6,069 nt of DNA. Source: Gallionellaceae bacterium. Lineage in GTDB: Bacteria > Pseudomonadota > Gammaproteobacteria > Burkholderiales > Gallionellaceae. Below the pieces are notes generated by a model. It had not been told where the DNA came from. It did no database searches and was given only the letters and a program-made list of their open reading frames with translations. The translations under genes and the position numbers were made by a program. The DNA is taken from positions 1-6,069 of the forward strand of contig CANFCA010000075.1 of the NCBI GenBank assembly GCA_947445045.1, in the 5' to 3' direction. This document shows, one piece after another, positions 1 through 6,069 of the stretch; positions within the stretch are counted from its first letter, which is position 1, and the number at the start of each line of letters is the position of its first letter.

Positions 1-6
1 ATAATC

Positions 7-1200
7 TTGGAACTTTCCAAACGCGTACAAGCCATCAAACCCTCCCCTACCCTTGCCGTGACTGCGCGTGCGGCTAAATTGAAAGCCGAAGGTAAAGACA
101 TTATCGGGCTAGGTACGGGCGAGCCGGATTTCGATACGCCGCAACACATCAAAGATGCCGCGATCGCGGCGATCAACAAGGGCTTCACCAAATACACAGC
201 CGTGGGTGGCACACCATCATTGAAGCAAGCTGTAATTGCTAAATTCAAACGCGACAACGGTTTGGACTACACGGCGAAACAGATTTTAGTTTCGTGTGGT
301 GGCAAACAAAGTTTTTTTAATCTCGCGTTGGCGGTCATCAATCCGGGAGATGAAGTCATCATCACCGCGCCCTATTGGGTGTCATACCCAGACATCGTCA
401 TCATAGCTGAAGGCAAGCCGGTGATCGTGGAAGCTGACATTCAGCAAGGCTTCAAGTTGACTCCAGCACAACTCACCGCTGCAATCACAACAAGAACTAA
501 AATGGTGGTCATCAATAGTCCGAGTAATCCATCCGGTGCAGTTTATACACTGGAAGATTTGAAGGCGTTAGGCGAGGTGCTTCGCAAGCATCCGAACATC
601 CTGATCGCAACCGATGATATGTACGAACACATCGCGCTGGTCGATGGCAAATTTGTCAATATTTTGGATGCATGCCCTGATTTGTATGCGCGCACCATGG
701 TGTTGAACGGCGTGTCAAAAGCTTATGCGATGACGGGTTGGCGTATCGGTTACGCGGCGGGACCCGAACACATCATCACTGCAATGGAAAACGTGCAATC
801 TCAAAGCACCTCGAACCCTACTTCCATTTCGCAAGTTGCAGCAGAAGCCGCGTTGAACGGCGACCAAAACTGCTTGGCACCAATGATCAAAGCTTTCCGC
901 GAACGGCATGTGTTTGTGGTGAATGAGCTGAACAAGATACCTGGCGTGAAATGCCTAATGGCTGGCGGAGCCTTCTACGCCTTCCCTGATATGCGTCCCG
1001 TGATTGCCAAGCTACATCTGCGCGGTACGATTAGTTCAGCGACCGATATCGCCTTGTCTGAATATCTTTTGGTGGAATCTGGCGTGGCAGTTGTGCCAGG
1101 ATCGGCATTTGGTAGCGAGGGCTACATACGCCTGTCTTTCGCAACATCTATGGATAATCTCAAGAACGCGCTAGAACGGCTCGCTAAAGCGTTGGTTTAA
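7..1200 (+). CDS. aspC: Class I-beta PLP-dependent aspartate-type aminotransferase
   Basis: Cytosolic transaminase of fold type I, expected to interconvert aspartate + 2-oxoglutarate and oxaloacetate + glutamate. The full-length pattern is visible in 397 residues, close to the roughly 400 usual for the family. It has the GTGEPDFDTP segment (36-45), GGK at 98-100, PYW with W124, the NSPSNPSG cofactor loop (170-177), DDMYE at 203-207, the Schiff-base lysine K238 in SKAYAMTGWRIGY, and R375 in GYIRLSF, which binds the substrate alpha-carboxylate. K11 in the AIKPSPT segment matches a position discussed for I-beta members that also accept prephenate, so a dual aspartate/prephenate role is possible but not shown. 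The start is TTG at 7. It fits where homologues begin, but codons 1-6 (ATA ATC) are also open and no ribosome binding site can be seen, so the true start could lie upstream of the window. The gene converges on the cyclase-AsmA gene with a 4-base stop overlap. Other I-beta substrates cannot be excluded. Confidence 0.93.
   Translation: MELSKRVQAIKPSPTLAVTARAAKLKAEGKDIIGLGTGEPDFDTPQHIKDAAIAAINKGFTKYTAVGGTPSLKQAVIAKFKRDNGLDYTAKQILVSCGGKQSFFNLALAVINPGDEVIITAPYWVSYPDIVIIAEGKPVIVEADIQQGFKLTPAQLTAAITTRTKMVVINSPSNPSGAVYTLEDLKALGEVLRKHPNILIATDDMYEHIALVDGKFVNILDACPDLYARTMVLNGVSKAYAMTGWRIGYAAGPEHIITAMENVQSQSTSNPTSISQVAAEAALNGDQNCLAPMIKAFRERHVFVVNELNKIPGVKCLMAGGAFYAFPDMRPVIAKLHLRGTISSATDIALSEYLLVESGVAVVPGSAFGSEGYIRLSFATSMDNLKNALERLAKALV
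1197..1200. other. Overlapping convergent stop codons in TTAA
   Basis: The aminotransferase ends with TAA at 1198-1200. The minus-strand cyclase-AsmA gene ends with TAA read from 1199 down to 1197. The palindrome TTAA therefore supplies both stops, leaving no room for an intergenic terminator, so each transcript must run into the other gene. Confidence 0.95.
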
Positions 1201-4200
1201 CGGGTCATCCAAAGGGTTGGATTATCCGTCGTGCCACCAATTTGCAACGGCACTAAACCCATATTGTCAGTGCGCAAAGCTAAATCAACATTCATGCGCC
1301 CTGATAATTGTTGCTTATTAATATCCAATATGCCCTTTGCCGTCATAACACCCGCTTTCACTTTGAGTTGGCGAAAAGCGTAAACATCATTCGCAAAAGA
1401 AAAGTCGCTCCACAATTCATCAAAATGAGTGCGGCCACCCGGCAAATTTTCCGTCTTGCGCCTCGTTGCTGTTTCAACAATATCAATACCGTTAACTACG
1501 CCTTGGTTCATCACTAAAGAGCCGTCTACCGTTGCGGTGTCGACGAGTGTAGATAAGTCTGTCGAGTGCATTTGGAATCGTGCTGCACCTTCGGCTTCGC
1601 CTGTAATAGTAGGGCTGATGTTTTGTGTCGCAATTGATTTTGCAGATAATGCACCGTCCAAACTCCAGCCTGAATGCCAATCCAGACGGGCATTGCCATG
1701 CAATATGCCAGCCGAGATATGACCATCTATTTCTGAAATAACCAACGCGCTGTTGGCTAATTCACCTTTTGCATTGAAGTCGTCAAAAATCCAATGAGGT
1801 AACAATGGCAATGCACTCGCATGTGCCGAAAGAGTAACTTTAGTGTTATCACCAGAACTAGCATCCAAATCCAACATTAGTTTATTTCCATTTGCAAATA
1901 ACTTTGCTGTACTGAAATCACCCGTGTTATTGAAATTTAACTCTCCACCAATCCCAGACAGTTGAATACCATTCGCCTCAAGCTTGCTTTCATTAACTGA
2001 AATTTTTGCAATCGGATATTGCTTGTCCGCAGCAACATTTTTCAGCCAAGTAGAAATTTCTTGCAAAGCCGCCCCATCAATTTGAGCGCTTTCTAGTTCT
2101 AAGCTATTAATCGATTTCTGGTCAGACAATAACGTCAGTGCAGAAAAATTTGCGCGAGCAAGTTGGGCTTTAATTTGATTTGTCTCACCGATGGAGACAT
2201 CAATCAAATCTAGGCGTGGCGTAGGTAAGAGGCGGCCAGCCAAACTGCCGATGTGCACTGGTTGTTGAAATTTTTCAGTCAGTAATTTTTCAAACTTGGG
2301 CACAAACCCTCTGGTGGGGAAAACATAAGGCGCAATAAATAAAGTAACCAACAATACCAAAAAGAATCCCGTGGCCACTTTCCCCCATGGAATGGGCTCA
2401 CGTTTTACGCGTGCTGATGACACATATTTCTTAGCACTCGATTTTTCTTCTTGCGGCTGAATGATGCGCATTGAATTTGATTTTGCTATCTCCATTGCTT
2501 CCTGTTCAGCTTCTGCCCAAAGCTTGGCCTGCTCACTTTCCAAGCTTTTTACTTCATCATCAGTATGTTTGGGTGTTGTCTCAACAGTCTTAACTGCATC
2601 TGCAACATGTGGTTTTTCTTGAGTGACTTCTTGTTGAATAGATTGTTGACTAGCCTTACGCTTAGTCGGAGCCATTGTTTTCACAATTTCATCCGCAACA
2701 TTGAAATTAAATGGCTCTAACTTGACCGCATCGTTGGAGTTACTTGCACTAGGTCGGTTATTTTCCAACGTAGTAGCAACCACATCCATTAATTTATATA
2801 CGTGGTGCTCGCGCCCATGTTTATCTTTTTGTGAACCTTGGTAGTGAAAAATATCGGCGTAGGTATCGCTCAAACGTGAGATAAAGTCATAGTAGGCGCG
2901 CGATACAAAAATTTGATCTGTGCCCGCAAAACCCATCACACGTTGAGCATCATTGATTGCATCACCCACCATGTTGCTTTGCCCGTTCATATCTTTGACG
3001 ATACTTACCGGTCCCATGTGTACGCCGATTCTAACGTTCAGCTCAGGATAGTCATTGTGCTGATTGGCAACTAGCAACTTGTGGAATTGCCTCGCCACTT
3101 GCAGGGCATCTTCGGGATGCTGCATAAATCCGATCGCTGCACCATCGCCCGTATCCAGGATAACGCGCTCGCCCTCACCCTGTTCCGCCAAGCAATCAGA
3201 AACCAGTTGATTGAATTGACCTTTGACTTCTATCTGCTTATTTACCGAGAGCTTGGTGTATCCGACCATATCAAAAAACAATACAGTTGCGCTGGTTGAA
3301 CGATCAAGAGGATAAGCACCCGACTTAGATTTATCAGCCTCGCTCAACACCTTTCCTGTATTGGCATCCGGCTTGGATCGCGACAATAATTGCGCAGACT
3401 GAAGCTCTTGCTGTTTGATATCTTCATCTTTGGCTGACTGTAATAACTTTTCACGCACTGCCGCGGCGAGCTGAATTTTTTGCATTTGCAAAGATTCGGC
3501 AGCAAGCCGCTCTTGATTCGCCGCTAGCTCTATCTCTTTGCGAGCTGCATTTTCCTCGTCAACACGAGCTTGTGCTTCTGCCCGCATTTCTGCTTCGATT
3601 CGTGCTTTAGCTTCAGCAATCGCTTTAGATTCTAAATCTGCGCGCAGCTTTGCCTCTGCAATAGATTTTAATTCAGCCTCGGCGCGCAGTTTGGCAGCTT
3701 CAAGTGCTTTTGCCTGCGCCTCTTGCTTGGCTTGAGCTTCGGCTAATGCGCGCGACTCTTCCTCCATACGTTTTTTAGCCTCTGCCTCGGCGCGCGCTTT
3801 CGATTCAGCCAGCGCTTTTTTCTCTGCTTCTAACCGGGCCTTTTCCGCCTCAACTCTAGCTTTTTCTTCTGCAATTGCTTTGGCTTCGGCCTCTTGTTTT
3901 GCCTTTTCCTCAGCCAACAATCGTATTTCTTCCGCTATCTTTCTTTGCGTTTCTGCCTCAATTTTTGCTTTTGCCTCGGCACGAATTTCAGCTTCGATGC
4001 GAGCTTTTTCTTCAGCGATAGCGATAGCTTCTAAACGCGCTTTTTCTTTTGCCTCGGCTTCAGCTCGAGCTTTCGCTTCGGCCGCTTGCTTGGCCTTTGC
4101 TTCTGCAAGTAATCGGGCTTCTTCTATGGCACGTTTCTTAGCTTCTGCAGCTTCACGCGCAAGTGCTTCTAAGCGGCGCTCCTCTTCAACTCGCGCTTTC

Positions 4201-4886
4201 GCTGCAATCACGGCTTCTGCTTCCGCGCGAGCTTTCGCTTCGGCCTGCGCTTTTGCTTCAACACGAGCGCGCTCTTCCGCTAATTCACGCGCCTCATCGA
4301 TAGCCCTGGCTTCTTCTTGCAAACGTTTTTTTAAATCAGCTTCTTCTCGTAGTTTAGCTTCAGCACGAATTTCCGCTTCAACTCGCGCTTTAATTTCCGC
4401 ACCAAATTCTGCTTCAACGCGTGCTTTAATTTCTGCACGATACTTCGCATCAACTTCTGCCTGCTTTTGAGCAGCAAATTCTGCGCTCATAGTTTCAACG
4501 GCTAGGGGCTGTAAAGCTTGTTTACCAAATTCAGAAGCGAAGTCCAATTCATTAATTCCGTCGTCAACTGGCTTGAGCGTAGGAATTGAAATTTTAGTGG
4601 GCATAGTCATCTTAACTGCAGCAGCTTTAATTGGTGTAATGCTGGCAGTAGTACGAGGCTCAACATCTTTAAACTTAACCTCGATGTAGCCGTCCTTCAA
4701 AAGTTCTTTGAATATTTCCCCAAGCGTCATGCGTAAACTGGGAGCAACGCGTTTGCTAATCTCACGTATAGTTGATATGCCATCAACCATTAGCAAGGTA
4801 CGCTTAATATCTACGGAAAGCTGCGCAGTCTTATTGCGCATCTCATCTTCGCCTTTGCTGGTTCTAACAAAAATCGTTTTATCCAT
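1197..4886 (-). CDS. Transmembrane class III nucleotidyl cyclase-domain / AsmA-like fusion protein
   Basis: The 1229-residue product reads as five modules. Residues 1-75 form a compact basic domain (TSKGEDEMRNKT, then MVDGIST and a helix-rich part ending DGYIEV), possibly winged-helix-like; its function is unknown to me. Residues about 138-500 are Ala/Glu/Lys/Arg-rich helix. Residues 530-699 are a class III adenylate/guanylate cyclase domain with metal aspartates D539 (FFDMVGYT) and D581 (TGDG), plus the N645/R649 transition-state pair. Residues 700-830 are a polar linker. Residues 837-856 are a single transmembrane helix after a basic stretch, so the N-terminus should be cytoplasmic. From about 858 to the end the protein is AsmA-like (IGSLAGRLLPTPRL at 879-892, then a conserved C-terminal block at about 1122-1225), presumably periplasmic. 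The ATG at 4886 is preceded only by a weak GGGA, but the N-terminal domain would be cut by the next Met (residue 16). The inferred role is envelope-linked signalling. Product and stimulus are unknown. Confidence 0.9.
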   Translation of the reverse strand: MDKTIFVRTSKGEDEMRNKTAQLSVDIKRTLLMVDGISTIREISKRVAPSLRMTLGEIFKELLKDGYIEVKFKDVEPRTTASITPIKAAAVKMTMPTKISIPTLKPVDDGINELDFASEFGKQALQPLAVETMSAEFAAQKQAEVDAKYRAEIKARVEAEFGAEIKARVEAEIRAEAKLREEADLKKRLQEEARAIDEARELAEERARVEAKAQAEAKARAEAEAVIAAKARVEEERRLEALAREAAEAKKRAIEEARLLAEAKAKQAAEAKARAEAEAKEKARLEAIAIAEEKARIEAEIRAEAKAKIEAETQRKIAEEIRLLAEEKAKQEAEAKAIAEEKARVEAEKARLEAEKKALAESKARAEAEAKKRMEEESRALAEAQAKQEAQAKALEAAKLRAEAELKSIAEAKLRADLESKAIAEAKARIEAEMRAEAQARVDEENAARKEIELAANQERLAAESLQMQKIQLAAAVREKLLQSAKDEDIKQQELQSAQLLSRSKPDANTGKVLSEADKSKSGAYPLDRSTSATVLFFDMVGYTKLSVNKQIEVKGQFNQLVSDCLAEQGEGERVILDTGDGAAIGFMQHPEDALQVARQFHKLLVANQHNDYPELNVRIGVHMGPVSIVKDMNGQSNMVGDAINDAQRVMGFAGTDQIFVSRAYYDFISRLSDTYADIFHYQGSQKDKHGREHHVYKLMDVVATTLENNRPSASNSNDAVKLEPFNFNVADEIVKTMAPTKRKASQQSIQQEVTQEKPHVADAVKTVETTPKHTDDEVKSLESEQAKLWAEAEQEAMEIAKSNSMRIIQPQEEKSSAKKYVSSARVKREPIPWGKVATGFFLVLLVTLFIAPYVFPTRGFVPKFEKLLTEKFQQPVHIGSLAGRLLPTPRLDLIDVSIGETNQIKAQLARANFSALTLLSDQKSINSLELESAQIDGAALQEISTWLKNVAADKQYPIAKISVNESKLEANGIQLSGIGGELNFNNTGDFSTAKLFANGNKLMLDLDASSGDNTKVTLSAHASALPLLPHWIFDDFNAKGELANSALVISEIDGHISAGILHGNARLDWHSGWSLDGALSAKSIATQNISPTITGEAEGAARFQMHSTDLSTLVDTATVDGSLVMNQGVVNGIDIVETATRRKTENLPGGRTHFDELWSDFSFANDVYAFRQLKVKAGVMTAKGILDINKQQLSGRMNVDLALRTDNMGLVPLQIGGTTDNPTLWMTR
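1200..2378 (-). other. Transmembrane helix plus AsmA-like domain (residues 837-1229)
   Basis: Residues 837-856 form a hydrophobic helix (VATGFFLVLLVTLFIAPYVF) flanked by K/R on its N-terminal side. The next residues carry the typical AsmA family opening: F/V-P-K-F-E-K-L-L, then PVHIGSLAGRLLPTPRL, then a DVSIG strand. The C-terminal part has the family pattern GSLVMNQGVVNGID, a charged THFDELWSDF segment and a closing VPLQIGGTTDNP. At about 370 residues after the helix it is shorter than E. coli AsmA (about 617 residues). AsmA relatives are inner-membrane anchored periplasmic proteins tied to outer-membrane assembly and lipid transport. Which of these jobs applies here is not known. Confidence 0.85.
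2790..3299 (-). other. Class III nucleotidyl cyclase catalytic domain (residues 530-699)
   Basis: The domain starts at STSATVLFFDMVGYTKLS, with metal ligand D539. It continues through LDTGDGAAIGF (second metal ligand D581) and RIGVHMGPV (619-627) to VGDAINDAQRV with N645 and R649, and ends at HHVYKL. These residues form the two metal sites and the transition-state pair of class III cyclases, which work as dimers with active sites at the interface. The two positions that usually read the purine differ: the usual Lys three residues before the GDG glycine is L577 (next residue D578), and the usual Asp/Cys three residues before the glycine of the VN motif is N638. ATP or GTP preference therefore cannot be called. 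Confidence 0.88.
3537..4475 (-). repeat. Degenerate repeat encoding Ala/Glu/Lys/Arg-rich long helix (TolA-like)
   Basis: Residues about 138-450 of the cyclase-AsmA protein consist almost entirely of variants of AEAKARAEAE, AEEKARIEAE and LAEEKAKQEAE. There are no prolines and few glycines. Alternating acidic and basic residues suggest a long coiled coil or a charge-stabilised single helix. KAR-to-KAR spacing varies (10 and 12 residues in the examples I counted), so this is not a strict tandem array. At DNA level the units are imperfect, built from GCTTCGGCC/GCTTCTGC-type words on the plus strand. Similar helices occur in TolA-like proteins. Length changes between strains would be expected. 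Confidence 0.85.
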
Positions 4887-4956
4887 ATCCCATTCTAGCC
4901 TATCGAGTACCGAATGTTCCGCCTAGCAACGAATTCTTTTCTGCAAGTTAAAGTGA

Positions 4957-5010
4957 AATTTTTGAAACTTCTCTAAAAACAAAATTATATCGACAAATGA
5001 ATTTTTGAAA
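4957..5010. repeat. Direct repeat AATTTTTGAAA flanking the minus-strand -10 box
   Basis: The 11-mer AATTTTTGAAA occurs at 4957-4967 and again at 5000-5010, each preceded by a near-identical TGA(A). The copies sit on either side of the TATAAT candidate of the cyclase gene. A GAAATTTC palindrome lies at 5029-5036. This could be a regulator-binding arrangement or simply AT-rich promoter sequence. Confidence 0.4.
4984..5010 (-). promoter_or_regulatory. Candidate promoter of the cyclase-AsmA gene
   Basis: On the minus strand a perfect TATAAT is present (ATTATA at 4984-4989 on the plus strand). It is about 95 bases upstream of the ATG, giving an untranslated leader of roughly 90 bases. No good -35 box stands at 16-18 bases; the nearest is TTTCAA at 5005-5010 with a short 15-base spacer. 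The weak -35 suggests help from an activator or a weak promoter. Confidence 0.45.
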
Positions 5011-5039
5011 TAGACCTACAATTAAAACGAAATTTCAAG

Positions 5040-5068
5040 TTGACCACACTAGGCAAAATCACTATGAT
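5040..5068 (+). promoter_or_regulatory. Sigma70-type promoter of tRNA-Asn
   Basis: TTGACC at 5040-5045 and TATGAT at 5063-5068 are separated by exactly 17 bases and point at the tRNA, whose first base is 15 bases after the -10 box. The bases right after the -10 are GC-rich (GCGCACC), as in stable-RNA promoters of proteobacteria that respond to growth rate and ppGpp; that regulation is inferred. The start of transcription should be near 5075, leaving a short 5' leader for RNase P to remove. Confidence 0.8.
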
Positions 5069-5082
5069 GCGCACCTCTTCAT

Positions 5083-5158
5083 TCCCTGATAGCTCAGCCG
5101 GTAGAGCGACGGACTGTTAATCCGCAGGTCCCTGGTTCGAATCCAGGTCGGGGAGCCA
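5083..5158 (+). tRNA. tRNA-Asn (anticodon GTT)
   Basis: This is a 76-base tRNA with encoded CCA (5156-5158). The acceptor arm TCCCTGA pairs with TCGGGGA, with one T-G wobble, and the discriminator is G73. The D stem is GCTC/GAGC and the T arm is CCTGG-TTCGAAT-CCAGG. The anticodon loop CTGTTAA places GTT at 5116-5118, reading AAC and AAT. The first anticodon-stem pair (27-43) is an A-C mismatch; the other four pairs are intact. It is a single gene with its own promoter and terminator. Confidence 0.97.
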
Positions 5159-5165
5159 GATAAAT

Positions 5166-5198
5166 AAAGGGGTTGGTCGAAAGTCCAACTCCTTTTTT
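5166..5198. terminator. Intrinsic terminator after tRNA-Asn, probably bidirectional
   Basis: The arm at 5168-5176 (AGGGGTTGG) pairs with 5185-5193 (CCAACTCCT) over nine pairs including one G-T. The loop is TCGAAAGT, which may close further as C-GAAA-G. Six Ts follow at 5193-5198. Read on the minus strand the same hairpin is followed by TTTATTTAT, so it can also stop transcripts of the surface-protein gene that converges from the right. Confidence 0.82.
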
Positions 5199-5208
5199 AT
5201 CGCCTTTA

Positions 5209-5240
5209 TTAGACACCATCTTAGACAGTTGTCTAAGATG
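5209..5240. repeat. Perfect 11-bp inverted repeat with a third TTAGACA copy
   Basis: CATCTTAGACA (5217-5227) and TGTCTAAGATG (5230-5240) are perfect inverse complements around a 2-base centre. A further TTAGACA lies at 5209-5215, in direct orientation and 12 bases before the copy at 5221-5227. No T-run follows on either strand, so it is not a typical terminator. It lies 50-80 bases beyond the tRNA 3' end, between the tRNA terminator and the end of the surface-protein gene. A protein-binding or recombination site is possible; its function is unknown. Confidence 0.75.
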
Positions 5241-5284
5241 TTTGGAATCGGAAGCCGAGTTTTATCTAAACTGCTTTGACAAAG

Positions 5285-6069
5285 CTACGGCGCATAGCTC
5301 AACGTCCGCTGAACCAAACTCCCCGCTAGTGGATTTCCCGCCACGTCCGTAATCCCATTACCCAGCACCACCGTATTAGTATTCACACAGGTAATTGGTG
5401 CAGAAAAGTCCAGCACCACGGTAGTTGGTGAAGTCAGTTTAGCCGCACTGATGTTCACCCCCGTGTAATTGCTGATTGCTTCAGCCGCAACCGCGGCCAG
5501 TGCCTCACTGAAAGTAAATTGCACTTGCCCGTTTGGTGTCGGTGTTACGGGTGTAGTTATCACCGTCAAACTGTTGCCTGTAGGTGCGATACATATTCCA
5601 CTCGTTCCCACGGGTGTGGGTGCAACCACATCCTTGACCAGCACTTCATTGCTCGGCACAGACTCAATCAAATCCGAGTTGATTGAGGTAACGCGATAAA
5701 CATAACCTTGCGCTACTTCAGGGAGCGGCAACAAGTTAAAACCCGACAAGGTTTGCGTGTCCGTGTAGATGGAAGCGGTCACAGGTCCTGCAATTTGAAT
5801 GAATGGTTCAGCCACGCCAGGAGCAAGGCTGTTGCTGGTTGAACGGTAAATGTTATAGCCCTTGTTCGCTCCCGCAGCAGGCAGCCAATCCAACGTCACA
5901 CTGGTGGCATTGCGATCTAAGCTAGGGGCATCGGGACTCAAGATGACGGGTGCAACCGCCAGCACGCCCCCATTGGTGGTGAAGGCAAGTAAGTTACCTG
6001 CGGTGAGTACAGGGCTTTTCTCAAGCGCGTTGTTGGACAGGTCTTTTAGCTTGCCTAGCGTGGTGGTTG
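5285..6069 (-). CDS. C-terminal part of an exported FN3 / bacterial Ig-like domain protein (5' end outside window)
   Basis: The reading frame is open from the window edge to a TAG at 5285-5287, giving 260 complete codons. A GTG at 5965 is only an internal codon, because the frame continues upstream without a stop. The first roughly 35 residues (TTTLGKLKDLS to NGGVLAVAP) resemble the end of a beta-propeller or other beta-rich repeat. Next comes a fibronectin III-like domain (SVTLDWLPAAGANKGYNIYRS to YVYRVTSIN and SVPSNEV). The last domain is Ig-like of the SbsA/Big_5 type, with VQFTFSEAL, a TTVVLDFS strand and a typical GITDVAGNPLAG near the end. The very low Lys/Arg content and high Thr/Val/Ser/Ala content suit an extracellular protein. 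There is no LPXTG, PEP-CTERM or membrane anchor at the C-terminus, so anchoring or export signals must be in the missing part. The function is unknown; adhesion or a surface-exposed role is an inference. Confidence 0.85.
   Translation of the reverse strand, partial: TTTLGKLKDLSNNALEKSPVLTAGNLLAFTTNGGVLAVAPVILSPDAPSLDRNATSVTLDWLPAAGANKGYNIYRSTSNSLAPGVAEPFIQIAGPVTASIYTDTQTLSGFNLLPLPEVAQGYVYRVTSINSDLIESVPSNEVLVKDVVAPTPVGTSGICIAPTGNSLTVITTPVTPTPNGQVQFTFSEALAAVAAEAISNYTGVNISAAKLTSPTTVVLDFSAPITCVNTNTVVLGNGITDVAGNPLAGSLVQRTLSYAP

Noticed and set aside
715..926. Short open frames on both strands within the aminotransferase
   Set aside because: They overlap the conserved K238 region of the aminotransferase and have no features of their own.
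1429..1722. Plus-strand open frame of 97 codons inside the AsmA-like region
   Set aside because: The minus-strand frame there has clear AsmA family patterns. The plus-strand product shows no recognisable motif.
3880..4470. 196-codon plus-strand open frame rich in Ala and Ser
   Set aside because: It is the antisense shadow of the Ala/Glu/Lys/Arg repeat. Its composition follows from the complement of GCx/GAx/AAx codons, and it shows no family motif.
3537..4475. CRISPR-like or tandem DNA array
   Set aside because: The repeats are protein-coding, degenerate and without regular spacers; the unit spacing varies.
1197..4886. Pycsar-type anti-phage cyclase system
   Set aside because: No neighbouring cyclic-nucleotide-binding effector gene is present, and the AsmA fusion with housekeeping neighbours does not match a defence operon.
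5273..5285. GCTTTG-A-CAAAGC inverted repeat just past the surface-protein stop
   Set aside because: The arms are only 6 bases with a 1-base centre and no T-run follows on the minus strand. It is too short to call a terminator or operator.
5285..5965. Complete gene starting at the GTG at 5965
   Set aside because: The frame stays open to the window edge with a plausible protein sequence, so this is the 3' part of a longer gene.

Overview
The window looks like a chromosomal segment of a betaproteobacterium, probably near the Nitrosomonadales or Gallionellales. This is an inference from the class I-beta aminotransferase sequence, the tRNA-Asn sequence with encoded CCA, the AsmA-type inner-membrane protein and the moderate GC content. 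No species is claimed.

Layout. Bases 7-1200 (+) encode a PLP-dependent aspartate-type aminotransferase, whose start lies at the window edge. It converges on a 1229-residue minus-strand gene (1197-4886), and the two stop codons share the palindrome TTAA. That large protein is the most notable item. In order it has a small N-terminal domain, about 350 residues of Ala/Glu/Lys/Arg-rich helix, a class III nucleotidyl cyclase domain, a polar linker, one transmembrane helix and an AsmA-like C-terminal region predicted to be periplasmic. Bases 4887-5082 carry divergent promoter candidates: a TATAAT box for the cyclase gene and a strong sigma70-type promoter for tRNA-Asn(GTT) at 5083-5158. A hairpin with T-runs on both strands follows the tRNA. 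A short spacer then holds three TTAGACA heptamers, two of them in a perfect 11-bp inverted repeat. Bases 5285-6069 (-) are the C-terminal part of a larger, probably exported protein with a fibronectin III-like and a bacterial Ig-like (SbsA/Big_5-type) domain; its start lies beyond the window.

How the genes relate. There is no obvious operon. The aminotransferase and tRNA are housekeeping genes, and the neighbours look independently transcribed. The strongest candidate for new biology is the single-polypeptide link between a cytoplasmic cyclase-type domain and a periplasmic AsmA-type (lipid/envelope) domain. Its catalytic metal and transition-state residues are present, but its purine-recognition positions are atypical. 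Whether it makes a cyclic nucleotide cannot be decided from sequence alone.
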